64,000 nt of DNA from Streptomyces capitiformicae. Lineage in GTDB: Bacteria; Actinomycetota; Actinomycetes; Streptomycetales; Streptomycetaceae. Made by a program: the position numbers and the translations under genes. Shown here in pieces: positions 43,679 through 51,765 of the stretch. Position 1 is the stretch's first letter; the number at the start of each line of letters is the position of its first letter. Under the pieces are notes generated by a model, which searched no databases, was not told the origin of the DNA, and saw only the letters and a program-made list of their open reading frames with translations. The stretch covers positions 1,364,001-1,428,000 of the forward strand of contig NZ_CP022161.1 of assembly GCF_002214185.1 (NCBI RefSeq). Reading direction: 5' to 3'.

Positions 43679-44740
43679 ATGACGAGGAAGAGCGCCGACA
43701 ACGGCAGCCGCAGCACGATCCGGGACGTGGCCGCACGCGCCGGGGTCTCTGCGGCGACGGTGTCGCGCGTGCTCGGCGGCGTCTACCCGGTGAGCGCCAC
43801 CACCCGCACCCGCGTCATGCGAGCGGTCCGCGACCTCGACTACGTCGCCGACGCCCGGGCCAAGGCGGTCGCGGGCGTCGGCACTCCCACCCTCGGGTTC
43901 GTCCTCGACGACATCACCGGCCCCTCCTTCGCGCTCATGGCGCACGGCGTGGAACGCGAGGCGACCCGGCTCGGCCATCTCTGCCTGGTGTGCAGCACCG
44001 ACGGTGACGCCCAGCACGAGCTGGACTTCGTCGAGACGATGCGGGCGCAGCGAGCCGCCGCCGTGATCCTGGTCGGCGGGGGCGCGGACACGCCCGAGTA
44101 CCGCGCGCGTACCGCCCATGTCGCGGACGCACTCGCCGCCGCCGGGTCACGGCTCGTGCTGTGCGGACGGCCGCCGCTGGACCCCGGCGCGCCGGTCACG
44201 GTCATCGAGTACGACAACGAGGGCGGCGCCTACGCCCTGTGCTCGCACGTCCTGACCCAGGGCCACCGACGGATCCTGTTCCTCGGCGGCAAGCCGGACC
44301 ACACCACCGCGCAGGGCCGCGAGCGGGGCTATCTGGCCGCACATCGGGCGCGGGGCGTCGAGACGGATCCCGCGCTGCGGCTGACCGGCGACTTCACGCG
44401 GGACTCCGGGTACCGGCTGATGCGGCAGGCGCTGGACGCCGCGCTGGAGTTCACGGCGGTGATGGCCGCGACCGACATGGTCGCGGCCGGCGCGCTGACC
44501 GCGCTGCACGAGGCCGGGTTGACGGTACCGGGGGACGTTTCACTGGTCGGGTACGACGACATTCCGTTCGCCCGGGATCTGCATCCGGCGCTCACCACGG
44601 TGCATGTGCCGTACGCGGAGTTGGGGCGGCTTGCGGTGCGGACCGCACTGGGGCGGGAGCGCGGGTCGTCGTCCGACGAGCATCTTTTGCTGGGGACGCA
44701 TGTGGTGGTGCGGGATTCCGTGGGGGCTGTGAGGTCGTAG
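43679..44740 (+). CDS. LacI-family regulator, probable repressor of the polysaccharide lyase operon
   Basis: A 353-residue protein with a helix-turn-helix I-R-D-V-A-A-R-A-G-V-S-A-A-T-V-S-R-V-L-G (near 14-33) and hinge, and a sugar-sensing domain with F-V-L-D-D-I-T-G-P, Y-D-N-E-G-G-A-Y-A-L (near 185) and D-V-S-L-V-G-Y-D-D-I. It is clearly related to the LacI protein at 53233, sharing the Y-D-N-E-G-G-A-Y and T-T-A-Q-G-R elements. AGGGG lies before the ATG. An AACCGGTT palindrome covers its own start of transcription and another stands before the leftward operon 51358-44814, on which this gene converges. A lyase-derived oligosaccharide or sugar is the likely inducer. Confidence 0.92.
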   Translation: MTRKSADNGSRSTIRDVAARAGVSAATVSRVLGGVYPVSATTRTRVMRAVRDLDYVADARAKAVAGVGTPTLGFVLDDITGPSFALMAHGVEREATRLGHLCLVCSTDGDAQHELDFVETMRAQRAAAVILVGGGADTPEYRARTAHVADALAAAGSRLVLCGRPPLDPGAPVTVIEYDNEGGAYALCSHVLTQGHRRILFLGGKPDHTTAQGRERGYLAAHRARGVETDPALRLTGDFTRDSGYRLMRQALDAALEFTAVMAATDMVAAGALTALHEAGLTVPGDVSLVGYDDIPFARDLHPALTTVHVPYAELGRLAVRTALGRERGSSSDEHLLLGTHVVVRDSVGAVRS

Positions 44741-44765
44741 GGGCAGGGGGACTTCTGGGGCTTCT

Positions 44766-44778
44766 GGGGCTTCGCCCC
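44766..44778. terminator. Short hairpin between convergent LacI and esterase genes
   Basis: GGGGC-TTC-GCCCC forms a tight stem after two copies of CTTCTGGGG. It is small but lies in the 73-base gap between two converging stops. Confidence 0.45.
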
Positions 44779-44813
44779 TCAGCCTGTGTGGACCAGTGGT
44801 CTCAGGGCCGGGG

Positions 44814-46391
44814 CTACAAGGCGCGGCGGAAGCGGCGCAGGGCCGCGCGGGGTGTTCCGCCGGAGGTGATGAAGGCGCCGGAGCCCTGGGGCCTGCGGGG
44901 TCTTCTGTTGTCCGCGTCCCAGAGGGCCAGTTCGCGGTCGTACGGGCCGTGCACGACCTCGCCGTCGGCCGGGGCGTCGAAGACGCGGACCGGGTGGGTG
45001 GCGTCCCACGGGACCCAGCCGGGGTCACCGTGCGTCGCGAAACGCACCCACGCGTCGTGCATGGCGGTGGCGAGGGCGTGGGGGGCGTCCTCGCCGGCGA
45101 GCTTCGCGGCGGCGGGGGTGTCGCCGGTGTCGAAGACGAAACCGAGTTCCAGGGCGTGGCAGGAGCCGAGGGCGGGGAGGTTGGAGGGCCAGGCGAACTC
45201 GTAGACATAGGAGGGGGCTTGGCCGATGCGGGCGTCGGCGACGCGGTGCAGGGGGACGCGGAGGAGGTGGTCGGTGACGAGTTGGCCGACGAGGTCGGCG
45301 GTGCCCTTGCCGGGGTGGAGTTCGCGGTAGCCGCGGGGCACGTCGGGGCCGCAGTGGCAGCGGGCGCGGGCGCCGGCCAGGGCCACCGCGCCGAGGCGGT
45401 CGAAACGGTCGAGGAGGCCGCCGGGGACCAGCCAGAGTCGGTGCTCGTCGGTGGTCCAGCCCATGAGGAGGTCGATGTCCCGGGCCATGCCGTGCTCGAC
45501 CAGGGCCTCCAGGGGGTCGTACGGCAGCAGGTCGCCGTCGACGACGATGCCGAAGGCGGGGCCGCCCAGTACGGGGCTGCTGAGGCGGCCGACCTCGGCC
45601 TGGGCCTCGGCCAGCGCGGAACGGTCCACGGCGGCGAAGGCCGCGGCGGTGGCCGGGACCTTCAGGCGGGTGGCCATCCGGCGCACCATGCGGCGCACCT
45701 TGTCCCGGTCCAGGGCCTCCGGCGGCCCGCTCTGCAGCACGGCCCGCCGGAACAGCCCGCGTGCGCGCGGGGCGGCCAGCAGGGCGCCGATGCTGATGGC
45801 ACCCGCCGACTGGCCGGCGACCGTGACCCGGTCCGGGTCACCGCCGAACTCGGCGATCGACTCCCGCACCCACTCCAGCGCGGCCAGCTGGTCCCTCAGT
45901 CCGTTGTTGGGCGGCGCGTCCGGGAAGAGGCCGTAACCCTCCACGCCCAGCCGGTAGTTGAGGGAGACGAAGACCACGCCGTCGTGTGCGAAGCGGCTGC
46001 CGTCGTACACCGGGACCGCCGACGAGCCGCGGGTGAGCGCGCCGCCGTGGATCCAGACCATGACGGGGAGCCGGCCCCCTCGGCCCGGCTCCGGTGTCCA
46101 CACGTTGAGGTTGAGGCAGTCGTCACCCGGCACGACGGGGTCCGACAGATAGCGGGCGAACGCCTCCGAGTACGGCGGTTTCGGCGGCGTCGGCCCGAAC
46201 GCGACGGCGTCCCGCACCCCCGCCCAGGGCTCGGGCGGCTCCGGCGGCCGGAACCGGCGGGAACCGAAGGGCGGCGCCGCGTACGGGATGCCGCGGAACA
46301 CCGCGATCCGACATGCCTCTCCGTCCTCGTAGCTGCCGCGTACGTCCCCGTACGGCGTCCTGACCACGGGGCCCTGCCGGTCTGCCGTCAT
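44814..46391 (-). CDS. Type-B carboxylesterase (para-nitrobenzyl-esterase family)
   Basis: A 525-residue alpha/beta hydrolase without signal peptide. It shows F-R-G-I-P-Y-A near residue 30, [17 protein letters not shown] for the oxyanion hole, and the nucleophile Ser in V-A-G-Q-S-A-G-A (near 195), with a typical E-x-x-L/D and late His region. GAGGAG precedes the ATG at 46391. It is the last gene of the leftward operon with two alginate-lyase-family proteins, 80 bases after the previous stop, so it may remove ester groups (such as acetyl or feruloyl) from imported fragments. Family members have very broad substrates, so this is an inference from position. Confidence 0.9.
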   Translation of the reverse strand: MTADRQGPVVRTPYGDVRGSYEDGEACRIAVFRGIPYAAPPFGSRRFRPPEPPEPWAGVRDAVAFGPTPPKPPYSEAFARYLSDPVVPGDDCLNLNVWTPEPGRGGRLPVMVWIHGGALTRGSSAVPVYDGSRFAHDGVVFVSLNYRLGVEGYGLFPDAPPNNGLRDQLAALEWVRESIAEFGGDPDRVTVAGQSAGAISIGALLAAPRARGLFRRAVLQSGPPEALDRDKVRRMVRRMATRLKVPATAAAFAAVDRSALAEAQAEVGRLSSPVLGGPAFGIVVDGDLLPYDPLEALVEHGMARDIDLLMGWTTDEHRLWLVPGGLLDRFDRLGAVALAGARARCHCGPDVPRGYRELHPGKGTADLVGQLVTDHLLRVPLHRVADARIGQAPSYVYEFAWPSNLPALGSCHALELGFVFDTGDTPAAAKLAGEDAPHALATAMHDAWVRFATHGDPGWVPWDATHPVRVFDAPADGEVVHGPYDRELALWDADNRRPRRPQGSGAFITSGGTPRAALRRFRRAL

Positions 46392-46471
46392 ATGCGCAGC
46401 TCCTCACACCACGCGAGAACCGTCGTTCACACCACAGCACCACATCCCTTCCCGGTATTCCGGTTCTGCGG

Positions 46472-47713
46472 CTATTTGGCGTACAGCAGGGTGCCGAAGC
46501 CCGTCTGGTCGAAGCCGCCGCTGGTGGAGCCGTAGTCCCCGCCGCCGCCCTCGGGGCGGACTCGCTCGGCCATGCGGGTGATGTACGGGACGGACAGACC
46601 CCGTCGCCGTGCGTAGTGGTAGTGGAGGATGTCCCACACCGGGCGGAGCTGTCCCCGGCTCGCGGAGGAGATCACCGTGTGGGTCTGCTGGGCGCAGTTC
46701 TGGCCGCTGCCCCAGGTGTACGTCGTGAAGGGCACGTTCTCGCCGAGGTTGTACTTCGCGACGTACTGGGCGGCCTTCATGAACCTGTTGTTGTCGTAGC
46801 CGTACAGGTCATCGCCCTGGTTCCAGGCCATCTCGCAGAAGGCACCCATCTGGCCCATGCCCATCATGACGTGCCCCTGGTCGCGGCCGGACTCCTGCCA
46901 CTGGGCGAGGCCCTCGCTGTCGTACACGAAGGGGACCGCCTTGCGGATGGCGCCGTTGCCGGCGCCGTTCTTGAAGTAGTTCACGGCCCGGTCGTACTTG
47001 GCGCCGTCGTCGCACAGGATCCCGATCGCGAGGATCGAGTTCATGTTGCACAGGTCCCAGTTGGCCCAGTAGTTGGTGATGCAGGCGTCGTTGTGGTTGC
47101 TCAGGAACTGGTTGTTGAGCGGGTAGAAGACGTTGAGCATCATCCTCTTGAACCGCTCCAGGTCGAACCCCCTGTAGCCGCGCACGAGTTCGGCGACGTT
47201 GGCGAACTGGTAGCCGTAGATCCCGGCGGCCAGGAAGCGGTCCGCGTTGCCCGTGACGCTGGTGAGGGTGGACGACCAGGCGTTGAGGATCCTGACGGCC
47301 GCGTCACCGTTCGCCCTGGTCCCGGCGATCTGCCAGCGCAGGGCGTTCTGGTAGGCGGCGTGGATGTCGTTGTACAGGATGGTGTAGTTCTCGCCCGTGC
47401 CACCGCGGATGATCGTGGCCTGTGGCCTCGGTGTCCAGGTGCTCGCGGAGTGGGAGTTGGCGGTCAGGCGGTTCCAGCCGGACAGCCACGGGTTGTTACC
47501 GGCGGCGACGTGGAACTTGGCGCGGTTGAGTTCGCCGTAGGCGTGCAGCATGCCCGGGTGGGTGAAGGTGGCGGGGGCGGCGTCCGCCGTGGAGGCGGCG
47601 AAGGCACTGCCGAGGGCGAGAGCGGCGGTGAGGCCGCCGGCGGTCCGGAGCAGACCGCGGCGTCTCAGCTCGCCGTCGTCGCCGTGCGTGGTGTGGGGGG
47701 ACGTGCGGCTCAT
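46472..47713 (-). CDS. Tat-exported alginate-lyase-family (PL5/PL38-like) protein
   Basis: A 413-residue protein with a Tat signal (L-R-R-R-G-L-L-R-T-A-G, near 16-26; cleavage near A-D-A-A). The mature part is an alpha/alpha toroid of the alginate lyase superfamily, with F-T-H-P-G-M-L-H at its start, A-A-Y-Q-N-A-L-R-W, N-Y-W-A-N-W-D-L-C-N-M-N-S-I-L-A-I-G (near 214-231) and Q-E-S-G-R-D-Q-G-H. The N-W-D and S-G-R-D-Q-G-H elements are shared with the larger neighbour, so the two are paralogues. A beta-elimination on a uronic-acid polymer is likely; alginate, glucuronan or pectic substrates are all possible. It follows the large gene after 24 bases. Confidence 0.88.
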   Translation of the reverse strand: MSRTSPHTTHGDDGELRRRGLLRTAGGLTAALALGSAFAASTADAAPATFTHPGMLHAYGELNRAKFHVAAGNNPWLSGWNRLTANSHSASTWTPRPQATIIRGGTGENYTILYNDIHAAYQNALRWQIAGTRANGDAAVRILNAWSSTLTSVTGNADRFLAAGIYGYQFANVAELVRGYRGFDLERFKRMMLNVFYPLNNQFLSNHNDACITNYWANWDLCNMNSILAIGILCDDGAKYDRAVNYFKNGAGNGAIRKAVPFVYDSEGLAQWQESGRDQGHVMMGMGQMGAFCEMAWNQGDDLYGYDNNRFMKAAQYVAKYNLGENVPFTTYTWGSGQNCAQQTHTVISSASRGQLRPVWDILHYHYARRRGLSVPYITRMAERVRPEGGGGDYGSTSGGFDQTGFGTLLYAK

Positions 47714-47737
47714 GGCGCGTCTCCAATCCTGGAGGAT

Positions 47738-50700
47738 CTACATGGGGATGACGCTCACCTCGCTGAATCGCGTGGTGCTGTGGACCAGCGGGCTGCGGGA
47801 GCAGACCACGAGGCCCACGTGGTAGGGGGCGTCACCGAAGCCGGGGAGATGTCCCTCGGCGAGGGGGGTGAAGGTGACGCCACCATCGGTGGACACCGCT
47901 GCGGCGAAGGCGGTCCCGGTGCGCTTCAGCCGCAGCAGGCAGGGGGTGGTGACCGTGGCGTTGCCCGTGAAGGCCGACCGTCCCGCCACGGTCGTACGGA
48001 GCATGAGCTGGGCGGCGGTCCCGCCGGTGACGATCGCCCCGGCCGCCTGGTCGAACGGCGACAGGGACTTGGCCATCAGCAGCCCGACCCGGTCGCCGCT
48101 CGCGCCCTCGCGGGAGTCGAGCCGGGCGGTGATCTCGCAGTCACCGGTGACGAGCCGGCGTACGAACTGCCCTGTCATTCCCTGGTTGTTGACGGTCAGA
48201 TCGGTCCCGGCACCGCGGACGACGAAGGTCCCGTCCTCGTAGGCCGTGCTGCCGGGGGTACGGACGGTCACCACACCGAAGGTGCCGAACTCCCGCTCGT
48301 CGAGGACCACGTCGCCGAGGTCGCCGTACGTCCAGGGGTCGGGCGGCGGGGCGCCGACCGTGAGCTTCACAGTGCCCGTCGTTTCCCCGGCGGCGTTGCC
48401 CGCGGTGGTGGTGACGGTGAACTCGCCGCTCCGGGTGGGGGTTCCGGAGACGACGCCGGTGCGTCTGTCGAGGCTGAGGCCGTCGGGCAGTCCGTCGGCG
48501 GTGAACCGTACGGGCTCGTGTGTGGCCCGCAGCAGGTGCCGCAGGGCGACGCCCATGTTGGCGAACACAGCGGTGGTGGAGGTGAGTTCGGGTACGGAGG
48601 GGGTCGGCATGGTCGCGGTGGCGGGCTGTGACAGCGGGCCCCGGCCGCCGCTGTCGGTCTTGGCGACGGCGTAGTGGTATGTCGTGCCGGGCTCGCCCGT
48701 GGCGTCCGTGTACCGGATGCGGGTGCCGAACCCGACCGGGCCGACGCCGGTCGCGAGGGTCACGTACGGGCCGTCCGCGTCGGTGGCCCGCAGCACCTTG
48801 TAGCGGCCCGAGAGGTCCGGATCTGTCCAGGCCAGCCGCACCGCGTCGGGCCCGGCGGAGGCCTGCAGGTCGGTCGCGGTGTACCGGGGGCGCGGGGTGC
48901 TCCACACGTCGCCATGGGCCGACGAGGTGACGGTGACGTTGTCGAAGGCGCCGGTGCCGGTCTCGGCGTACTCCTCGTCGACGCCGAGGCAGGAGGTCAG
49001 GGCGAGTCCCGCGTACGCGGTGCGCCCCAGGTCGACCTCGGTGGTGCCGACCTCGGTCCAGCGGACGCCGTCCGGGGAGATCGCGCCGGTGCAGCGGCGG
49101 CCCCTGCGGGTCACGCGCACCCAGTACGGCATGCGCAGCCGGTAGCCGTCGCCCGCGCCCTCGACATACGGGGCTTGAAGCGGCGTCGCCGACTCGGGCA
49201 GGGCGCCGAGGTCGGAGATCGGGAAGGACGCGGCGGTCGTGATCGCCTGCTGCTGGGTGGGCGGCACGGGGGTGCTGCCGGTGGCGGAGATCGCCGCTCC
49301 GGCCGACGGACGTACCGTCCACACCCCGCTCCAGGTGTGCAGCGGCAGGCCCTGGATCAGCATCGACGCGTGCGGGGCGGCCGCGTGGAGGGAGTCGCGG
49401 AGGGTGACACCGATCTTGGAGTACTGGGAGCTGAGCGGGAACACGATCCGCGCGGTGACGGTGCCGTCGCCGTGCAGCGGCAGGTGGGCCATCCGGTAGG
49501 TGTCCGCCGTACCGCTCGCTTCCAGCACGAACCGCCGGCCGTCGAAGACGGCGGACCCGGCCCGCTTCACGTCCCCGATGTCCTGGGTCGACCAGGGTTC
49601 GGGAAGGCCGGCGGTGGCCGACGCCCACCCCGAACTCCCGCTCTCACCCTGGGAGTTGGCGGCGGTGACCTGGTAGTAATAGGTACGCCCCGGGCGGACA
49701 CCGTCGTCGGTGTACGTCGGCCGGTCGACGCCGGAGGCGATCTCGTCGTACGGGCCCTCGGGGCGGTCGGCCCGCCGGACGGTGTACTCGCCCGCCCAGG
49801 CGGACGGCAGCCAGGCGATGGTGACGGCCTTGTCCTCCCCCACCGCGGTGACGCCCGCCGGTGCCGTGGGCGCGGTCGGCGCGGGGGCCTTGGCCCCGGC
49901 GTAGGCGAAGGTGCCGAAGCTGGGCAGGTCGTCGTTGCTGCCCTCGACGACCCGGGCGCCGCCGGTGCCACGGAAGACGGCGGCCTTGGTGTACGGGGTG
50001 TCCAGGCCGCGTACGCCGGCGTAGTGGGCGTAGTACATCTCGTAGATCGGCGGCAGGTTGCCGCGGACCTTCGCGGAGACGGTGGTCTTGATGTACTTGC
50101 CGGTGCGGTCCAGGTCGGGGGTGAAGGGGACGTCGCCGCCGAGGTTGTAGCGGGCGGCGTACTCGGCGTTCGCGAGGATGCGGTTGCCGTCGTAGCCCCA
50201 CAGGTCGACACCCTGGTTCCAGGCGACCTGCGCGGCGTCGCCCATCAGCCCGACGGCGAGTTGCTCGTGGCCCTGGTCGCGGCCGGACTCCTGGCCCTGG
50301 CCGCCGGCGGTGACGATACGGCCCCGGACGCTGCCGTTGCCCGCGCCGGCCGCGGTGAACCGCAGGGCGTCCTCGAAGAGGGTGGGCTCCTCGCAGAACA
50401 CTCCGATGGCCAGGATCGTCTGAATGGCGGTCAGGTCCCAGTTGCCGTTGGCGTACAGCATGTAACCGGAGACCGCCGGATACCAGACGTCCAGGAAGGA
50501 CCGCTCGCAGCGTGTGATGTCGTGGGCCGTCCAGCCGTCGTAGCCGGTGTGGCGGAGCAGTTCGGCCGCGTTGACGAACTTGAACGCCTGGAGTCCGGCG
50601 CCGAGCGGGCCGTCGGCGCCGGTGATCGCGGTGAGCGACCTCGCCCAGACGTTGAGGATGTCGCGGGCCTTGTCGGCGTGGGCGCGGTCGCCGGTGACGC

Positions 50701-51067
50701 ACCACATGAGGGCGTTCTGGTAGGCGGCGGCCGAGTCGGCGACGGCCTGGTTCTGGAAGTTGGTGGGGCCCCGTCCCCACGAGGTGATCTGGCCGGTGTT
50801 CTGGATCGTGTACGTCGACTTCGACCGGGCGTGGGCGGAGAACGCCAGGTAGCCGTCGTGGACCGGGGACTCCTTGGCGGCGACCGCGGCCTTCATCCGG
50901 TCCAGGTCGTCCCTTGAGTGCAGGAGGCCGGGGTGTCTGAAGGTGAAGGCCGCTTCGGTGGCGGTCCGGGCCCAGGCGGCCGTGGCGGAGGCGGACAGCA
51001 GTCCGGCCCCGGCCACGGCCGTGAGTCCCGTCGCGCCGAGGAACGACCGTCGGCTGAGAGGAAGCAC
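47738..51067 (-). CDS. Large modular Tat-exported alginate-lyase-family protein with fibronectin, Ig-like and lectin-fold modules
   Basis: A 1109-residue protein with a Tat signal (L-S-R-R-S-F-L-G-A-T-G). Order: lyase-family toroid (about 40-390, with F-R-H-P-G-L-L-H, N-G-N-W-D-L-T-A-I-Q-T-I-L-A-I-G and Q-E-S-G-R-D-Q-G-H), fibronectin III (about 405-490, with Y-Y-Y-Q-V-T-A-A-N-S-Q-G), concanavalin-like/DUF1349-like module (about 500-720), second fibronectin III (about 735-820), He_PIG immunoglobulin-like domain (about 830-915, with G-L-P-D-G-L-S-L-D-R-R-T-G-V-V-S-G-T-P), and a second concanavalin-like module to the end. The extra modules probably bind insoluble polysaccharide. It belongs to a leftward operon that starts with the small Ig-like gene. 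Confidence 0.88.
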   Translation of the reverse strand: MLPLSRRSFLGATGLTAVAGAGLLSASATAAWARTATEAAFTFRHPGLLHSRDDLDRMKAAVAAKESPVHDGYLAFSAHARSKSTYTIQNTGQITSWGRGPTNFQNQAVADSAAAYQNALMWCVTGDRAHADKARDILNVWARSLTAITGADGPLGAGLQAFKFVNAAELLRHTGYDGWTAHDITRCERSFLDVWYPAVSGYMLYANGNWDLTAIQTILAIGVFCEEPTLFEDALRFTAAGAGNGSVRGRIVTAGGQGQESGRDQGHEQLAVGLMGDAAQVAWNQGVDLWGYDGNRILANAEYAARYNLGGDVPFTPDLDRTGKYIKTTVSAKVRGNLPPIYEMYYAHYAGVRGLDTPYTKAAVFRGTGGARVVEGSNDDLPSFGTFAYAGAKAPAPTAPTAPAGVTAVGEDKAVTIAWLPSAWAGEYTVRRADRPEGPYDEIASGVDRPTYTDDGVRPGRTYYYQVTAANSQGESGSSGWASATAGLPEPWSTQDIGDVKRAGSAVFDGRRFVLEASGTADTYRMAHLPLHGDGTVTARIVFPLSSQYSKIGVTLRDSLHAAAPHASMLIQGLPLHTWSGVWTVRPSAGAAISATGSTPVPPTQQQAITTAASFPISDLGALPESATPLQAPYVEGAGDGYRLRMPYWVRVTRRGRRCTGAISPDGVRWTEVGTTEVDLGRTAYAGLALTSCLGVDEEYAETGTGAFDNVTVTSSAHGDVWSTPRPRYTATDLQASAGPDAVRLAWTDPDLSGRYKVLRATDADGPYVTLATGVGPVGFGTRIRYTDATGEPGTTYHYAVAKTDSGGRGPLSQPATATMPTPSVPELTSTTAVFANMGVALRHLLRATHEPVRFTADGLPDGLSLDRRTGVVSGTPTRSGEFTVTTTAGNAAGETTGTVKLTVGAPPPDPWTYGDLGDVVLDEREFGTFGVVTVRTPGSTAYEDGTFVVRGAGTDLTVNNQGMTGQFVRRLVTGDCEITARLDSREGASGDRVGLLMAKSLSPFDQAAGAIVTGGTAAQLMLRTTVAGRSAFTGNATVTTPCLLRLKRTGTAFAAAVSTDGGVTFTPLAEGHLPGFGDAPYHVGLVVCSRSPLVHSTTRFSEVSVIPM

Positions 51068-51082
51068 GGGTGTCTCCTGGTC

Positions 51083-51358
51083 TTACGGGTGCTGCACGGT
51101 GAGCGTGAGGGACTTGGTCGCCGTGCCCACGGTGTTCGTGGCGGAGACGGTGACGGTGTAGGTGCCGGGGACCTTCGGGGCGCCGGAGATCAGGCCCGTC
51201 TTCTTGTCGACGTCGAGGCCGTCCGGCAGCCCTTCGGCGTCGAACGACGTGAGCAGCGCGGTAGCGGTGACGATCAGCACCACGGCACCGCTCACGGCAC
51301 CGCCCGCGGCGAGGGCCAGGAATCGGCGGCTCGGGGGAGAACCGGCAGGGCTGTGCAT
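51083..51358 (-). CDS. Small exported or membrane-anchored protein with one He_PIG Ig-like domain
   Basis: A 91-residue protein. An N-terminal S-R-R-F-L-A-L-A-A-G-G signal or anchor (near 14-24, Tat-like) runs into a hydrophobic stretch, then only the second half of an He_PIG domain follows: G-L-P-D-G-L-D-V-D-K-K-T-G-L-I-S-G-A-P and G-T-Y-T-V-T-V-S-A-T-N. The same domain occurs inside the 1109-residue protein directly downstream (16 bases away), so this gene may be the remains of a larger enzyme whose catalytic part was deleted, or a stand-alone binding module. GAGG before the ATG at 51358 supports the start. It is the first gene of the operon after the AACCGGTT operator. Confidence 0.7.
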   Translation of the reverse strand: MHSPAGSPPSRRFLALAAGGAVSGAVVLIVTATALLTSFDAEGLPDGLDVDKKTGLISGAPKVPGTYTVTVSATNTVGTATKSLTLTVQHP

Positions 51359-51381
51359 TGGACGCCTCACCTTCAGCGCAA

Positions 51382-51392
51382 CAACCGGTTTC
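51382..51392. promoter_or_regulatory. Operator candidate CAACCGGTTTC before the lyase operon
   Basis: This is the exact reverse complement of GAAACCGGTTG at 43651-43661, the promoter of the neighbouring LacI gene. It lies 24 bases upstream of the operon's first start codon. The shared 11-mer, with its AACCGGTT palindrome, links operon and regulator. Confidence 0.65.
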
Positions 51393-51619
51393 TATCGGGG
51401 GAACGAGGCAGAGCTTGTTCCTGTCCGGAAACCACGTCAAGAGTCTCGGCCAATTTTCGAAAACTCCGCGCACCATCCGAGGCGTGGGGCGATTTGCTCT
51501 GGGGGAACCGGCTTCTCAAGGACGGAGTAACCGATTACGGGACACGGCGCACCCCACCCCCAGCCTTGAAAGCGCCATACAGGGCGAGTCAAGCCGCACA
51601 TGCCGTCCGATCACGACGA

Positions 51620-51648
51620 TTGACCCACCCGGGCCCTCGACTTACGGT
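51620..51648 (+). promoter_or_regulatory. Promoter of the 2-hydroxyacid dehydrogenase gene
   Basis: TTGACC (51620-51625) and TACGGT (51643-51648) are spaced by 17 bases, close to the vegetative consensus. Transcription would start about 51656. Confidence 0.6.
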
Positions 51649-51655
51649 AGAAGAC

Positions 51656-51667
51656 GTTTTCTGAAAC
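51656..51667. promoter_or_regulatory. Dyad at the start of transcription, candidate operator
   Basis: GTTTTCTGAAAC is a near-palindrome (GTTT/AAAC ends with TC/GA inside) placed just after the -10 box of the 51620 promoter. It differs from the AACCGGTT site, so another regulator, perhaps the LacI protein at 53233, could bind here. Confidence 0.4.
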
Positions 51668-51708
51668 TGTTCCCGAGCCGCCTGCTCCCACACCCCCCGC
51701 GGCCCTGA

Positions 51709-51753
51709 CCCATCGCACCCATCGCACCCATCGCACCCATCGCACCCATCGCA
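51709..51753 (+). repeat. Five tandem copies of CCCATCGCA
   Basis: The 9-base unit CCCATCGCA is repeated exactly five times and ends six bases before the AGGAGAG ribosome site of the dehydrogenase gene. It sits in the untranslated leader. Copy number could vary by slippage and change leader length. Confidence 0.85.
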
Positions 51754-51765
51754 CCCAGGAGAGTC

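Larger units (their letters stand above)
51359..51765. promoter_or_regulatory. Divergent control region of the lyase operon and the 2-hydroxyacid dehydrogenase gene
   Basis: No gene is supported here. The part near 51382 carries the AACCGGTT operator for the leftward operon. Further right are a TTTTCGAAAA palindrome (near 51455), a related imperfect GAACCGGCTTC (near 51509) and the rightward promoter (51620-51648) with its own dyad (51656-51667). A 9-bp repeat array (51709-51753) then leads into the ribosome site. Confidence 0.6.

Noticed and set aside
51709..51753. Five 9-bp repeats considered as a CRISPR remnant
   Set aside because: The copies are directly adjacent without spacers and the unit is far too short. 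No cas genes are present.
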